Made by a program: the position numbers and the translations under genes
Part shown: positions 55,505-63,823 of the stretch, one piece after another
Layout: the number at the start of each line of letters is the position of its first letter
How positions within the stretch are numbered: the stretch's first letter is position 1
Notes under the pieces: generated by a model
Told to the model about the DNA's origin: nothing
The model's input: only the letters and a program-made list of their open reading frames with translations
Databases searched by the model: none
DNA from: Endosaccharibacter trunci
Lineage (GTDB): Bacteria; Pseudomonadota; Alphaproteobacteria; Acetobacterales; Acetobacteraceae
Length of the DNA stretch: 64,000 nucleotides
Direction of reading: 5' to 3'
Assembly (NCBI GenBank): GCA_024515975.1
Contig: JAMSKV010000004.1
Span: 62,001-126,000, forward strand

Positions 55505-57973
55505 TCAGCGCAGGACCGCGCCGGTTGCCTTGCCCACGGCGGCCACGACCCGTGCCGAGGCTGCCTCGAGCTGCGCCTCGGTCAGGGTCTGGTCGCGCGG
55601 CTGGAACACCACCTCGATCGCCAGGGACCGCATGCCCGGCTCGAGCTTCTCGCCTTCATAGACGTCGAACAGCGATACCCCGGCGATCAGCGCCCGATCG
55701 GCGCCGCGCGCCGCGCGCAGCACCGCTTCCGCCGTCACGTCGCGGCCGACCAGGAACGCGAAATCGCGCCGTACGGGCTGCAGGGGCGAGAGGTTGGGCG
55801 CCGCTTTGCGACGCTTCTTGCCGTCCGCCACGGCATCGAGGAACAGCTCGAACGCCACAGCCGGCCCCCCGAGATCCATCGCCGAAACCAAGGCCGGATG
55901 CAGTTCGCCGAACCGGCCCAGCACGATCTTCGGGCCCTGGCGCACCACGCCGGAGCGGCCGGGATGGTAATGGTCCGGCGCGTCCGCGGTGACGGACAAG
56001 GCCTCTGCCGGCACGCCCAGGGCGGCCAGAACCGCCAGCAGATCGGCCTTGGCGTCCCATAGGCTGGCCGGCGCCGGAGCCCGGCCAGGATGGCGCGGCG
56101 CATGACCGATGCGCAAACCCGCAGCGACCGTGCGCTGGCCGGTCTGGTCGAAGCCGGCGCCGATCTCGAACAAAGCGGGCGCCTGCTGGCCACGCGCCAG
56201 GTTGCGCGCGGCCGCTTCCGCCAGGGTGGCCAGCGGTGTCGGGCGCATCTGGTCGAGATCGGCCGCGATCGGGTTAAGCAGACGCAGGCTGTCCGGCGTA
56301 TCGCCGAACCGGGCCGCATTGTCGCGCGCGGTGAAGGAAAATCCGATGCATTCCGCCAACCCTCGCGATGCCAGAACGCGGCGCGCAACGGCGTTGCGGG
56401 TCTGGCGCGCGGTGAAGGACGGCAGCGGCACCGGGCTCAGCGACGGCAGCGGCACCGGCGGCACGCTGTCGAGACCGCGCAGGCGCAGCACCTCCTCGAT
56501 CAGATCCGCTTCCGGTTCCACCGCACGCACGGACTCGACTGCGTCGGCCAGGGTGTCGGAGTGCTGAGCGGCGTCGCCAGCCGGCCGGGGCGCCAGCACG
56601 ACCGGCGCAGCGATGTCGTTGCGCCAGGAGGGCACGGCCACGGTGACGCTGGCCTCGTCCCGCGTGCGCACGGCGAAGCCGAGATGCTCCAGCGCCCGCA
56701 CCGCCTCGTCCGGCGGCACGTCGAGGCCGCCCAGATCGCGGATGCGGGAGAAACGCAGCTTCGCATCGCGCCGCCACTCCGGCTCGGCGCCGGCGCTGAC
56801 CACCTCGCTCGCCTCGCCGCCGCACAGCTCCTGGATCATGCGGGTCGCGGCTTCCAATGCGGCGACGGGCAACGCCTGGTCGACGCCGCGCTCGAAACGC
56901 TGGCGCGCATCCGAACTGATGCCGTGCCGCCGTCCGCTCAGCGCGATCCGCACCGGATCGAACAGGGCGCATTCCACGAACACGTCGGTCGTCTCCGCGG
57001 TGCAGCCGGTCGCCTCGCCGCCCATCAACCCGGCCAGCGACTGCACGCCGGCCGCATCGGCGATCACGCAGTCCTCGGCGTCAGCGACGCGATCCTTGCC
57101 GTCGAGCGCACGCAAGGTCTCGCCGTCGCCGCGGCGGATCACGAGCGCATCGCCCGCGATCTTCCCCGCGTCGAACACATGCAGCGGACGGCCGAGATCG
57201 AAGGCGAAGAAATTGGTGATATCCACCAGAGCGCTGATCGGACGCAGCCCCACCGCCAGCAGGCGCTCCTGCAGCCAGGACGGGCTCGGCCCGTTGCGCA
57301 CGCCGCGAACGGTGCGTCCGAGCATCCAGGGGCAGGCTTCGGGAAACCGGTTCTCCCAGCGGACAGGACTCGGGAACAGGCCCTCCACGGTCTCGGCCAG
57401 CCAGGGGCGCAGATGCCCCATGCCGGCGGCGGCCAGATCGCGGGCGATGCCGCGCACGCTGAGCGCATCGCCGCGATTGGGGGTGATGGCCACCTCGATC
57501 ACGGGATCGTCCAGCCCGGCATAGTTGCTGTAGCTCTGGCCGGGCGTGGTGTTGTCCGGCAGCTCGGCGATGCCGTCATGCTCGGTGCCGAGGCCCAGCT
57601 CGCGCAGCGAGCACAGCATGCCGTCGCTCTTCTCGCCGCGGATCTCGCCGCTCTTGATGGTGATGTCCAGACCCGGGATATGGGTGCCGGGCGGCGCGAA
57701 GATCACCGAGATCCCCGCACGCGCATTGGGCGCGCCGCAGACCACCTGCACCGGCTCGCCGAGCCCGGTATCGACGCGGCAGACGCGCAGGCGATCGGCG
57801 TTGGGATGCTGTTCGGCGCTCAGGATGCGCGCGGTTCGGAACGGCGCCAGCGCGGCGCCGCGATTCTCCACGCCCTCCACCTCGAGGCCGACCCGGTTCA
57901 GCGCCGCGCACAGGGCGTCGAGCGTCTGCTCGGTGTCGAGATGGGTGCGCAACCAGGACAAGGTGAACTTCAT
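55505..57973 (-). CDS. pheT: Phenylalanyl-tRNA synthetase beta subunit
   Basis: The ATG at 57971-57973 gives 822 residues; the frame upstream is a shadow of pheS. It starts MKFTLSWLRTHLDTEQTLD, has the EMAP-type tRNA-binding domain (PFRTARILSAEQHPNADRL), the B3/B4 editing domain (DITNFFAFDLGRPLHVFDA), B5, and the C-terminal anticodon-binding FDX-ACB domain (EVVFQPRDQTLTEAQLE). It lies five bases after pheS. Confidence 0.96.
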   Translation of the reverse strand: MKFTLSWLRTHLDTEQTLDALCAALNRVGLEVEGVENRGAALAPFRTARILSAEQHPNADRLRVCRVDTGLGEPVQVVCGAPNARAGISVIFAPPGTHIPGLDITIKSGEIRGEKSDGMLCSLRELGLGTEHDGIAELPDNTTPGQSYSNYAGLDDPVIEVAITPNRGDALSVRGIARDLAAAGMGHLRPWLAETVEGLFPSPVRWENRFPEACPWMLGRTVRGVRNGPSPSWLQERLLAVGLRPISALVDITNFFAFDLGRPLHVFDAGKIAGDALVIRRGDGETLRALDGKDRVADAEDCVIADAAGVQSLAGLMGGEATGCTAETTDVFVECALFDPVRIALSGRRHGISSDARQRFERGVDQALPVAALEAATRMIQELCGGEASEVVSAGAEPEWRRDAKLRFSRIRDLGGLDVPPDEAVRALEHLGFAVRTRDEASVTVAVPSWRNDIAAPVVLAPRPAGDAAQHSDTLADAVESVRAVEPEADLIEEVLRLRGLDSVPPVPLPSLSPVPLPSFTARQTRNAVARRVLASRGLAECIGFSFTARDNAARFGDTPDSLRLLNPIAADLDQMRPTPLATLAEAAARNLARGQQAPALFEIGAGFDQTGQRTVAAGLRIGHAPRHPGRAPAPASLWDAKADLLAVLAALGVPAEALSVTADAPDHYHPGRSGVVRQGPKIVLGRFGELHPALVSAMDLGGPAVAFELFLDAVADGKKRRKAAPNLSPLQPVRRDFAFLVGRDVTAEAVLRAARGADRALIAGVSLFDVYEGEKLEPGMRSLAIEVVFQPRDQTLTEAQLEAASARVVAAVGKATGAVLR

Positions 57974-57978
57974 GACGC

Positions 57979-59079
57979 TCAGATTCCCTCGTGCAGGGTG
58001 GCGGGGGACAAGGCGCTGAAACCATAATGGCGCAGCCAGCGCAGATCGCTCTCGTAGAGCGAACGCAGATCGGGAATGCCGTGCTTGAGCATGCACAGGC
58101 GCTCCACGCCCATGCCGAAGGCGAAACCCTGCCACTGGCGCGGATCGAGACCGCAATTGGCGAGAACGCGCGGATGCACCATGCCGGAGCCGAGGACCTC
58201 CAGCCAATCGCTGGCCTGGCCCTTGGCGCCGCCCAGCTCGCCGGTGCGACGGTTCCAGCCGATATCGATCTCCATCGACGGCTCGGTGAAGGGGAAGTAG
58301 GAGGCGCGGAACCGCACGGGCAGGTCCGGCAGCGCGAAGAAGGCGCGCAGGAACTCGATCACCGTGCCCTTCAGATGTCCGAGCGTGATGGCGCCGGCGC
58401 CGCTCGCCGGACCAACCACCAGCCCCTCGCATTGGTGGAACATCGGCGAATGGGTGGCGTCGTGATCAGCGCGATAAGTGCGGCCCGGCACGATGATCCG
58501 CAGCGGCGGCGTGCGTTCCAGCATGGTGCGGATCTGCACGCCGGAGGTCTGGGTGCGCAGCACGCGGCTGTTCGGCCCTTCGCCCGGCAAAGGAGGCAGA
58601 TAGAAGGTGTCGTGATCGGTGCGCGCCGGATGGTGGTCGGGCGTATTGAGCGCGGAGAAATTGTGCCAGTCGGTCTCGATGTCCGGCCCCTCGGCGACCG
58701 AGAAACCCATGGCGCCGAAGATCGCCACCATCTCTTCCATCGTCCGCGACAGGGGATGGATCAGCCCGGCCGGTTCCGGCGGCGGCGGCAAGGTCACGTC
58801 GACGCGCTCGCCGGCCAGGCGCGCATCCAGCGCCGCACGCTCCAGCTCGCGTCCGCGCGCCTCGATCGCCCGCCCGAGCTCGTCGCGCAAGGCGTTCAGC
58901 GCGGCGCCCCGGCTCTTGCGCTCTTCCGGCGCCGCGCGGCCGAGCTCCTTCAGCAGGGCGGTCAGGCGGCCGGACTTGCCCAGCGTGCCGACACGCACCG
59001 CATCCCATTCCCGCTGATCCGCGGCGGCTGCAAGGGCGTCCAGCGTGTCCTGCTTCAGCGCGTCGAGATCGTCCGGCAT
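57979..59079 (-). CDS. pheS: Phenylalanyl-tRNA synthetase alpha subunit
   Basis: A 366-residue class II synthetase subunit with an N-terminal coiled coil, then the catalytic core: HPLSRTMEEMVAIFGAMGF, NFSALNTPDHHPARTDHDTF, FHQCEGLVVG for motif 2 and GLDPRQWQGFAFGMGVERL for motif 3. It forms a heterotetramer with PheT. In many bacteria this gene directly follows rplT; here they are separated by about 4 kb. Confidence 0.96.
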   Translation of the reverse strand: MPDDLDALKQDTLDALAAAADQREWDAVRVGTLGKSGRLTALLKELGRAAPEERKSRGAALNALRDELGRAIEARGRELERAALDARLAGERVDVTLPPPPEPAGLIHPLSRTMEEMVAIFGAMGFSVAEGPDIETDWHNFSALNTPDHHPARTDHDTFYLPPLPGEGPNSRVLRTQTSGVQIRTMLERTPPLRIIVPGRTYRADHDATHSPMFHQCEGLVVGPASGAGAITLGHLKGTVIEFLRAFFALPDLPVRFRASYFPFTEPSMEIDIGWNRRTGELGGAKGQASDWLEVLGSGMVHPRVLANCGLDPRQWQGFAFGMGVERLCMLKHGIPDLRSLYESDLRWLRHYGFSALSPATLHEGI

Positions 59080-59194
59080 CGCGTTCCCCGCGCTCTGGTG
59101 CTCCGGGCGCGTCGTCCGTAACGCGTCCGGTGATGATCGAAGGCGCCTGCCTTAACCGATCAACGTCTTACCGACCAGGGTGCGCGAACGCGGG

Positions 59195-59422
59195 TCAGAA
59201 ACACAGGCCGGAGAAGGCCTCGTCGAGCGCGATCTGCGCCGCATCCGGCCGCGCCAGGCCTGCGTCCACGCGTCCATTGCGCCAGCCATGCCAATAGGAG
59301 CGGGACCGATCGGAGCCCGGCTCGGGCCCGGCGCTCACGCCATCCAGGTAGCCCTCCAGCACATCGCCGTCGTCCAACAGGCGAAAGTCGGAAATCGTCG
59401 CAACCGGTAAAAATTCCGTCAT
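59195..59422 (-). CDS. Small protein of unknown function (75 aa)
   Basis: The ATG at 59420-59422 follows GGAGG at good spacing. The product has MTEFLPVATISDFRLLDDG, an acidic middle with EGYLDGVSAG, and SYWHGWRNGRVDAG, a segment seen in several small phage and bacterial proteins of unknown role. It is head-to-head with the acyltransferase gene and upstream of pheS on the same strand. Confidence 0.7.
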   Translation of the reverse strand: MTEFLPVATISDFRLLDDGDVLEGYLDGVSAGPEPGSDRSRSYWHGWRNGRVDAGLARPDAAQIALDEAFSGLCF

Positions 59423-59475
59423 TCTATACCTCCGCCGGTCGATGAAAGCGGTCCGACTGGCTTGCCAAGATCGTC

Positions 59476-59491
59476 CTGGCTTCACTGGCAG
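59476..59491. promoter_or_regulatory. Weak lux-box-like dyad upstream of the acyltransferase gene
   Basis: CTGGCTTCACTGGCAG has the CTG-N10-CAG spacing of LuxR-type operators and partly symmetric arms. It lies 38 bases before the ATG of the acyltransferase gene. No luxR gene is nearby and the match is short, so this is only a candidate. Confidence 0.2.
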
Positions 59492-59529
59492 AGACCGGCA
59501 CACCCATCCAACGCAAGGATCAATTCACC

Positions 59530-60246
59530 ATGTCTCTTTATCTGAACAAACCCACGCGAGCCGCCTCGACTGGCCTCACCGGGCCGGTTTTGACTGCCCG
59601 TCTGGCATTGACGCCCGAAACTCGCCGCGATGCTTACCGCCTGCGCTATCAAAGCTACCTTGCCGCCGGACATATCGAACCGAATCATTCTGAGACATTC
59701 TCCGACGTGTACGATGAGCTACCGAATACCAAAACCATCGTCCTCTATTATGATGACATGCCTGCGGCATCGGTCAGAACCTGCACGTTCGCCTCCGGGA
59801 CGGATGAACGTTCTCCTGCCGTGGATGTCTACAGAGAAGAAATCAACCAAATCTTAAAGGGAACCACTGAGACCGGGTATGGACAGCGCGGCATCGAGAC
59901 AACCCGCCTTGTCAGGAGCCCAAATTTTGAAAACAACCAGAGTCTGGTTTTCCTGCTCTACCGTATGGCGGGGTATGTCGGCATGATGGCACATACTCAG
60001 AGATTATTTGCTTGCGTCCGTACGAACCACGTTTCCTTCTACAAGCGGTTGGGCTACCAGCCCGCGGCGGAGGCCAGACCCTACCCGGGATTGAGCTGCC
60101 CGATGCAGTTGATGTCTTGCACGCGCGATCGATACGATGAGGTTCGCATGGCCTACCCGGTTATCGATCCCTACACGACGGCGACAGGGAACCTCGATCA
60201 TTTTCTCGATGGCGCTGCGGTTTCTTTGACGGTGCTGCCAAGATGA
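59530..60246 (+). CDS. FeeM / autoinducer-synthase-like N-acyltransferase
   Basis: A 238-residue protein (AAGGAT before the ATG) with a GNAT/LuxI-like fold. It has AYRLRYQSYLAAGHI (Arg37 to Tyr40), VYDELPN with Asp62, ASVRTCTF with Arg83, and GIETTRLVRSPNF with Glu123 and Arg126. This order (R-x-x-Y, D, R, E-x-x-R) is that of N-acyl amino acid synthases (FeeM) and AHL synthases, which move an acyl chain from acyl-ACP to an amine. The C-terminal FYKRLGYQP is GNAT-like. It is first of three overlapping genes with a membrane methyltransferase and a c-di-GMP enzyme. The product is unknown; an N-acyl amino acid is the best guess. Confidence 0.7.
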   Translation: MSLYLNKPTRAASTGLTGPVLTARLALTPETRRDAYRLRYQSYLAAGHIEPNHSETFSDVYDELPNTKTIVLYYDDMPAASVRTCTFASGTDERSPAVDVYREEINQILKGTTETGYGQRGIETTRLVRSPNFENNQSLVFLLYRMAGYVGMMAHTQRLFACVRTNHVSFYKRLGYQPAAEARPYPGLSCPMQLMSCTRDRYDEVRMAYPVIDPYTTATGNLDHFLDGAAVSLTVLPR

Positions 60247-60839
60247 CCGGCTGGATACCAACGCAGTGGTTTATCTGCTGGGGACTGGCTACGCTGTCTG
60301 CCGTCGTCTTTCTGCCATTTGGTTGGGCCGTGAAGGGGCATTTCGTCCGCAAAGCAGGCCTCCCCGGCGGCATGAAACTCCTGACAGCTGTCAGCTTGGC
60401 AAGCTATGGGTGGATGTTTCTCAACCTGGGCCAGCGTGATGCGCCTCCCCGGGTCGGTGAAATGATCGCCACGTTCCTGCTCATGCTCACGTCTGCCTCC
60501 TTGTTCTGGTGGGCAATTGCGGCGACACGCGAAAAGCGTCTCCACCTTGCCCACAGCGGATATGGATCAGACTACGTCCAATTTGTCGGACCATATCGCT
60601 GGATTCGGCATCCTTTCTACACATCATACATCGTGTTCTGGGTCGGAACCGGTTTGCTCGGCGGGTATCGGCAATGGCTGCCGGTGATCATCATCATTGT
60701 ATGGTATATCTGTCTCGCCCGCAGCGAAGAGAAGCAGTTCGCCGCGTCCCCATTGTCGGCTGACTACGAAGCCTATCGCCGCCGCACCGGAATGGTGCTG
60801 CCGCGCCTCGGTGCCTTCAGGCGGTCCAGCCAATGTTGA
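60243..60839 (+). CDS. Isoprenylcysteine carboxyl methyltransferase-like membrane protein
   Basis: The ATG overlaps the acyltransferase stop (ATGA), giving 198 residues with about five hydrophobic segments. The C-terminal half has VGPYRWIRHPFYTSYI (115-130), EE at 162-163 and YEAYRRRTG (175-183), the SAM-binding pattern of ICMT and PEMT-type methyltransferases. Such enzymes methylate carboxyl groups of membrane-bound lipids or lipid amines. Coupled to an N-acyltransferase, it could methylate the carboxylate of an acyl-amino acid, but this is inference. It overlaps the next gene by seven bases. Confidence 0.75.
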   Translation: MTGWIPTQWFICWGLATLSAVVFLPFGWAVKGHFVRKAGLPGGMKLLTAVSLASYGWMFLNLGQRDAPPRVGEMIATFLLMLTSASLFWWAIAATREKRLHLAHSGYGSDYVQFVGPYRWIRHPFYTSYIVFWVGTGLLGGYRQWLPVIIIIVWYICLARSEEKQFAASPLSADYEAYRRRTGMVLPRLGAFRRSSQC

Positions 60840-63166
60840 GGACGGTAAACCCACTTGAGTTGGCAAGGGCGCTTCGCCGGTTCTTGGCGTATTACGCAAC
60901 CGTACCGGAAGAGGGAGTGTTGCGGCAGGAACAGGCGGCAATTCTGCTGACCACCACCTACCTGTTTGCAGCTCTTGGCAGCGGCAGCGCCACCTTGTTT
61001 TCCATTGCCTTCGACGGATGGGCGTCCGGCCCAATAGCCATTGCCTACAGCGCTGTCCTCGGTTCCTACATCGCGATGATCTTGAATGGACTTCGTTGGC
61101 GCCGCAAGCAGAACCACGTCGCTTTCATCAAATCCACCGTGTTTCTACTGTTCTTGTTAGGTATCGCCTGGGGCGCTCTGGTCAATCTATTCGCTCTGGG
61201 AGCCAGGCTCGACCAGCAGGGCACTCTCATCGGTCTGGTCATGGCGCTGGTTTCGGCACCAATGCTCGGCGTACCTCTAAGTGCCGCACTAGCCTTCTTT
61301 CTTCCAATCTCGATTGCCTGCTCGATCGTCATCGTTTTCCTGATTACGCCGATCGAATATGTGGCTGTATTGTCTTTCCTGGGCTTTCTGGTATTCGCCA
61401 TCACCGGCTTCGTGTCGATGAACAAGACCATCATGGATCGGCTGGTCGCCCGACTCAAACTCCAGCGCGAACACGAGATCGTCCGAGTTTTTCTACGCGA
61501 ATATGAAGAGGTGTCTTCCGACTGGCTCTGGGAGTCGGATGCGAACCATCGGCTCCGAAATGTTGCGCCACAACTGGTGGAAGCATTGAACACAACCGCC
61601 ACGCGGCTGGAAAACCTCGACCTTTTTCGGATCGCCAGAACTGATATCGCCGGCAGCGAGGGCGAAAGCGTCGCGGAGGCGATGCGGAACGGTACCGCTT
61701 TCCGTGATCGCCAAATTGCCGTTAGGGGAACGGATGGCCCACGATGGCTGAACGTCACCGGCCACCCGGTACATGACGACAAGGGCGTGTTCCTCGGTTA
61801 TCGCGGGATTGGCTCAGACATCACCGCCGCCTATCTCAATCGCCAGCAGATCGAATTCATGGCGCGCCATGACGGGCTGACACGGCTGCTCAACCGTCCC
61901 GCCTTCGTCAGCGAAACCGATGCCGTGCTCAGTCGCCAACCCAATCAGTCGCATGCGCTCATGCTGATCGATCTGGATGACTTCAAACAGGTCAACGACG
62001 ATCTCGGCCATGCCTCGGGAGATGCGTTGCTGAAAACGGTCGCAGCGCGCTTGCGGGAACATCTTCAGCCGAGCGAAGTCGCCGCCAGGATCGGTGGCGA
62101 CGAGTTCGCCGTGTTGATCCGGGTGCAGGATCAGCCTTCTGCCGCCGCGCGGGCCGCAAGCCTCTGTGTTGCGCTTCAGATCGAAGGGGGCGCCCCCAAC
62201 TCAAGTCTACCCACCAGCGCCAGTATTGGCGTGGCGATTTCGCCGACGCATGGCACGAGACTTGATCAGCTTATGCGCCGGGCAGATTTCGCGCTGTACG
62301 AGGCCAAGAACCAGGGCAAAGGCGCTCCATGCTTTTTTGAGATGCGGATGGAAAACGCTTTCCTGAGCCGGCAGCGCCTGCTGAGCGAACTGGCCACGGC
62401 GTTGGATCAGGGTCAGATTTTCGCCGAATACCAACCCATCGCCGATGTCAGCAGCGGCCAGATCGTCTCCGCCGAAGCTCTGGTGCGCTGGGCACACCCC
62501 ACGCGCGGCAAGCTCGCGGCAGGCAGCTTCGTGCTGGCCGCCGAAGGCAGCGACCTGATCGAACCCCTCGGCGCGCGCATGCTGAAGCTGGCCTGCCGCG
62601 CCGCAGGGACCTGGCAGACACGCATCCCCGTCTCGGTGAACCTGTCGCCCCGGCAATTGCGATCCGGCCGCTTCGTCCCGATCCTTACCGAATGTCTGGC
62701 CGAGACCGGCCTGCCGCCGCATCGGCTGATCCTCGAAGTCACCGAAACCGTCTTCCTGGACACGCCCAGCCGCATCATCCAACAGCTGGACCTGATCAGG
62801 GCGATGGGTGTGCGCCTGGTGCTGGACGATTTCGGCACCGGCTACTCGTCGCTCACCTATCTGCGGCGTTTCGATGTGGACGGCATCAAGATCGACGCCT
62901 CGTTCGTGCGCGACCTGCCGCACTCGCGCAAGGTCGGCGCCATCGTCCGCACGATCGGACGTCTCGCCTCCGACATGAACATCTACGTCACCGCCGAAGG
63001 CGTCGAGACCGAGGAGCAGCTTCGTTGGCTGCGCGGCAACGGCATCGCCTTCGCGCAGGGTTTTCTGCTCGGCCGGCCGGCCGACGACCCGTTCGTGGCC
63101 ATGACAAGCGCCGCGCGCGAACGCCGTCAGGCGCCGGCGCGGCCGCTGGAACACGGTCCGGCCTGA
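60833..63166 (+). CDS. Membrane PAS-GGDEF-EAL protein (c-di-GMP synthesis/degradation)
   Basis: A 777-residue protein. The N-terminus (~40-195) has five or so membrane helices in a MASE-like sensor, then a coiled coil, a PAS domain (~225-335), GGDEF (RIGGDEF, 421-425) and EAL (AEALVRW, 548-550). The EAL domain keeps VNLSPRQL, DDFGTGYSSL and EGVETEEQL, so phosphodiesterase residues are present. The GGDEF motif is intact, but the usual RxxD inhibitory site upstream reads QPSE, so product inhibition may be lost. It is last of three overlapping genes and probably senses a membrane-soluble signal and sets c-di-GMP level. Confidence 0.9.
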   Translation: MLRTVNPLELARALRRFLAYYATVPEEGVLRQEQAAILLTTTYLFAALGSGSATLFSIAFDGWASGPIAIAYSAVLGSYIAMILNGLRWRRKQNHVAFIKSTVFLLFLLGIAWGALVNLFALGARLDQQGTLIGLVMALVSAPMLGVPLSAALAFFLPISIACSIVIVFLITPIEYVAVLSFLGFLVFAITGFVSMNKTIMDRLVARLKLQREHEIVRVFLREYEEVSSDWLWESDANHRLRNVAPQLVEALNTTATRLENLDLFRIARTDIAGSEGESVAEAMRNGTAFRDRQIAVRGTDGPRWLNVTGHPVHDDKGVFLGYRGIGSDITAAYLNRQQIEFMARHDGLTRLLNRPAFVSETDAVLSRQPNQSHALMLIDLDDFKQVNDDLGHASGDALLKTVAARLREHLQPSEVAARIGGDEFAVLIRVQDQPSAAARAASLCVALQIEGGAPNSSLPTSASIGVAISPTHGTRLDQLMRRADFALYEAKNQGKGAPCFFEMRMENAFLSRQRLLSELATALDQGQIFAEYQPIADVSSGQIVSAEALVRWAHPTRGKLAAGSFVLAAEGSDLIEPLGARMLKLACRAAGTWQTRIPVSVNLSPRQLRSGRFVPILTECLAETGLPPHRLILEVTETVFLDTPSRIIQQLDLIRAMGVRLVLDDFGTGYSSLTYLRRFDVDGIKIDASFVRDLPHSRKVGAIVRTIGRLASDMNIYVTAEGVETEEQLRWLRGNGIAFAQGFLLGRPADDPFVAMTSAARERRQAPARPLEHGPA

Positions 63167-63189
63167 CGGGCCGCCTTCAACCCGCTTAC

Positions 63190-63219
63190 AAAAAAAAGCC
63201 GTTCCACGACGGGAACGGC
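63190..63219 (-). terminator. Intrinsic terminator of rpmI-rplT
   Basis: GCCGTTCC and GGAACGGC form a GC-rich stem, and the adjoining A-run at 63190-63197 becomes a T-run on the minus strand. It lies just after the rplT stop and also about 30 bases after the GGDEF-EAL stop, so it may serve both directions. Confidence 0.85.
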
Positions 63220-63246
63220 CTTCTCATGATCCGAAGGGCAGGTCGA

Positions 63247-63606
63247 TCAGGCGGCGATCGCCTGCTTCACCTTGCCGACGATCTCGCCGAACGCCGCCGG
63301 ATCGTCATACGCGATCGCCGAAAGCACCTTGCGGTCGATCTCGATCCCGGCCGTGTTCAGCCCGGCAATGAAGCGGCTGTAGGTCAGGCCATGCTCGCGC
63401 ACCGCAGCGTTGATACGCTGGATCCACAGGGCGCGGAACTCGCGCTTCTTGTTGCGGCGGTCGCGATACGCATACTGGAGCGACTTCTCCAGACGCTCGA
63501 GCGCGATGCGGTAGTTGGTCGACGACCGGCCGACGAAGCCCTTGCTCTGGGCCAGAACCTTCTTGTGACGGGCGTGCGTGGTAACGCCCCGCTTGACGCG
63601 TGCCAT
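63247..63606 (-). CDS. rplT: 50S ribosomal protein L20
   Basis: A 119-residue protein of the large subunit, essential for early 50S assembly. It begins [18 protein letters not shown] and has [29 protein letters not shown] and the C-terminal globular part ending VKQAIAA. It follows rpmI by 13 bases. Confidence 0.98.
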   Translation of the reverse strand: MARVKRGVTTHARHKKVLAQSKGFVGRSSTNYRIALERLEKSLQYAYRDRRNKKREFRALWIQRINAAVREHGLTYSRFIAGLNTAGIEIDRKVLSAIAYDDPAAFGEIVGKVKQAIAA

Positions 63607-63619
63607 ATCTCAGCGCTCC

Positions 63620-63823
63620 TCAGGCCAGCCCGTACGGGGCCCATTGCTTGACGGTCTTGCCGTCCATCTCGGTCAGCGTCTGGCTGCCCCGGTTGGTCCG
63701 CTTCATCTTCTGCGGCCGGTTGATCAGCCCGTGGCGCTTGTTGCCGGGACCTGCGAGCACCTTGCCGGTCGCGGTGATCTTGAACCGCTTCTTGACCGAC
63801 GACTTGGTCTTCATCTTGGGCAT
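63620..63823 (-). CDS. rpmI: 50S ribosomal protein L35
   Basis: A 67-residue basic protein, [20 protein letters not shown] at the start, with [14 protein letters not shown], the L35 signature. A GAGGAG ribosome binding site precedes the ATG. It forms the rpmI-rplT operon. Confidence 0.98.
   Translation of the reverse strand: MPKMKTKSSVKKRFKITATGKVLAGPGNKRHGLINRPQKMKRTNRGSQTLTEMDGKTVKQWAPYGLA

Noticed and set aside
57974-58432. N-terminal extension of the pheT frame
   Set aside because: PheT starts at MKFTLSWL; the upstream 153 codons are a shadow of pheS.
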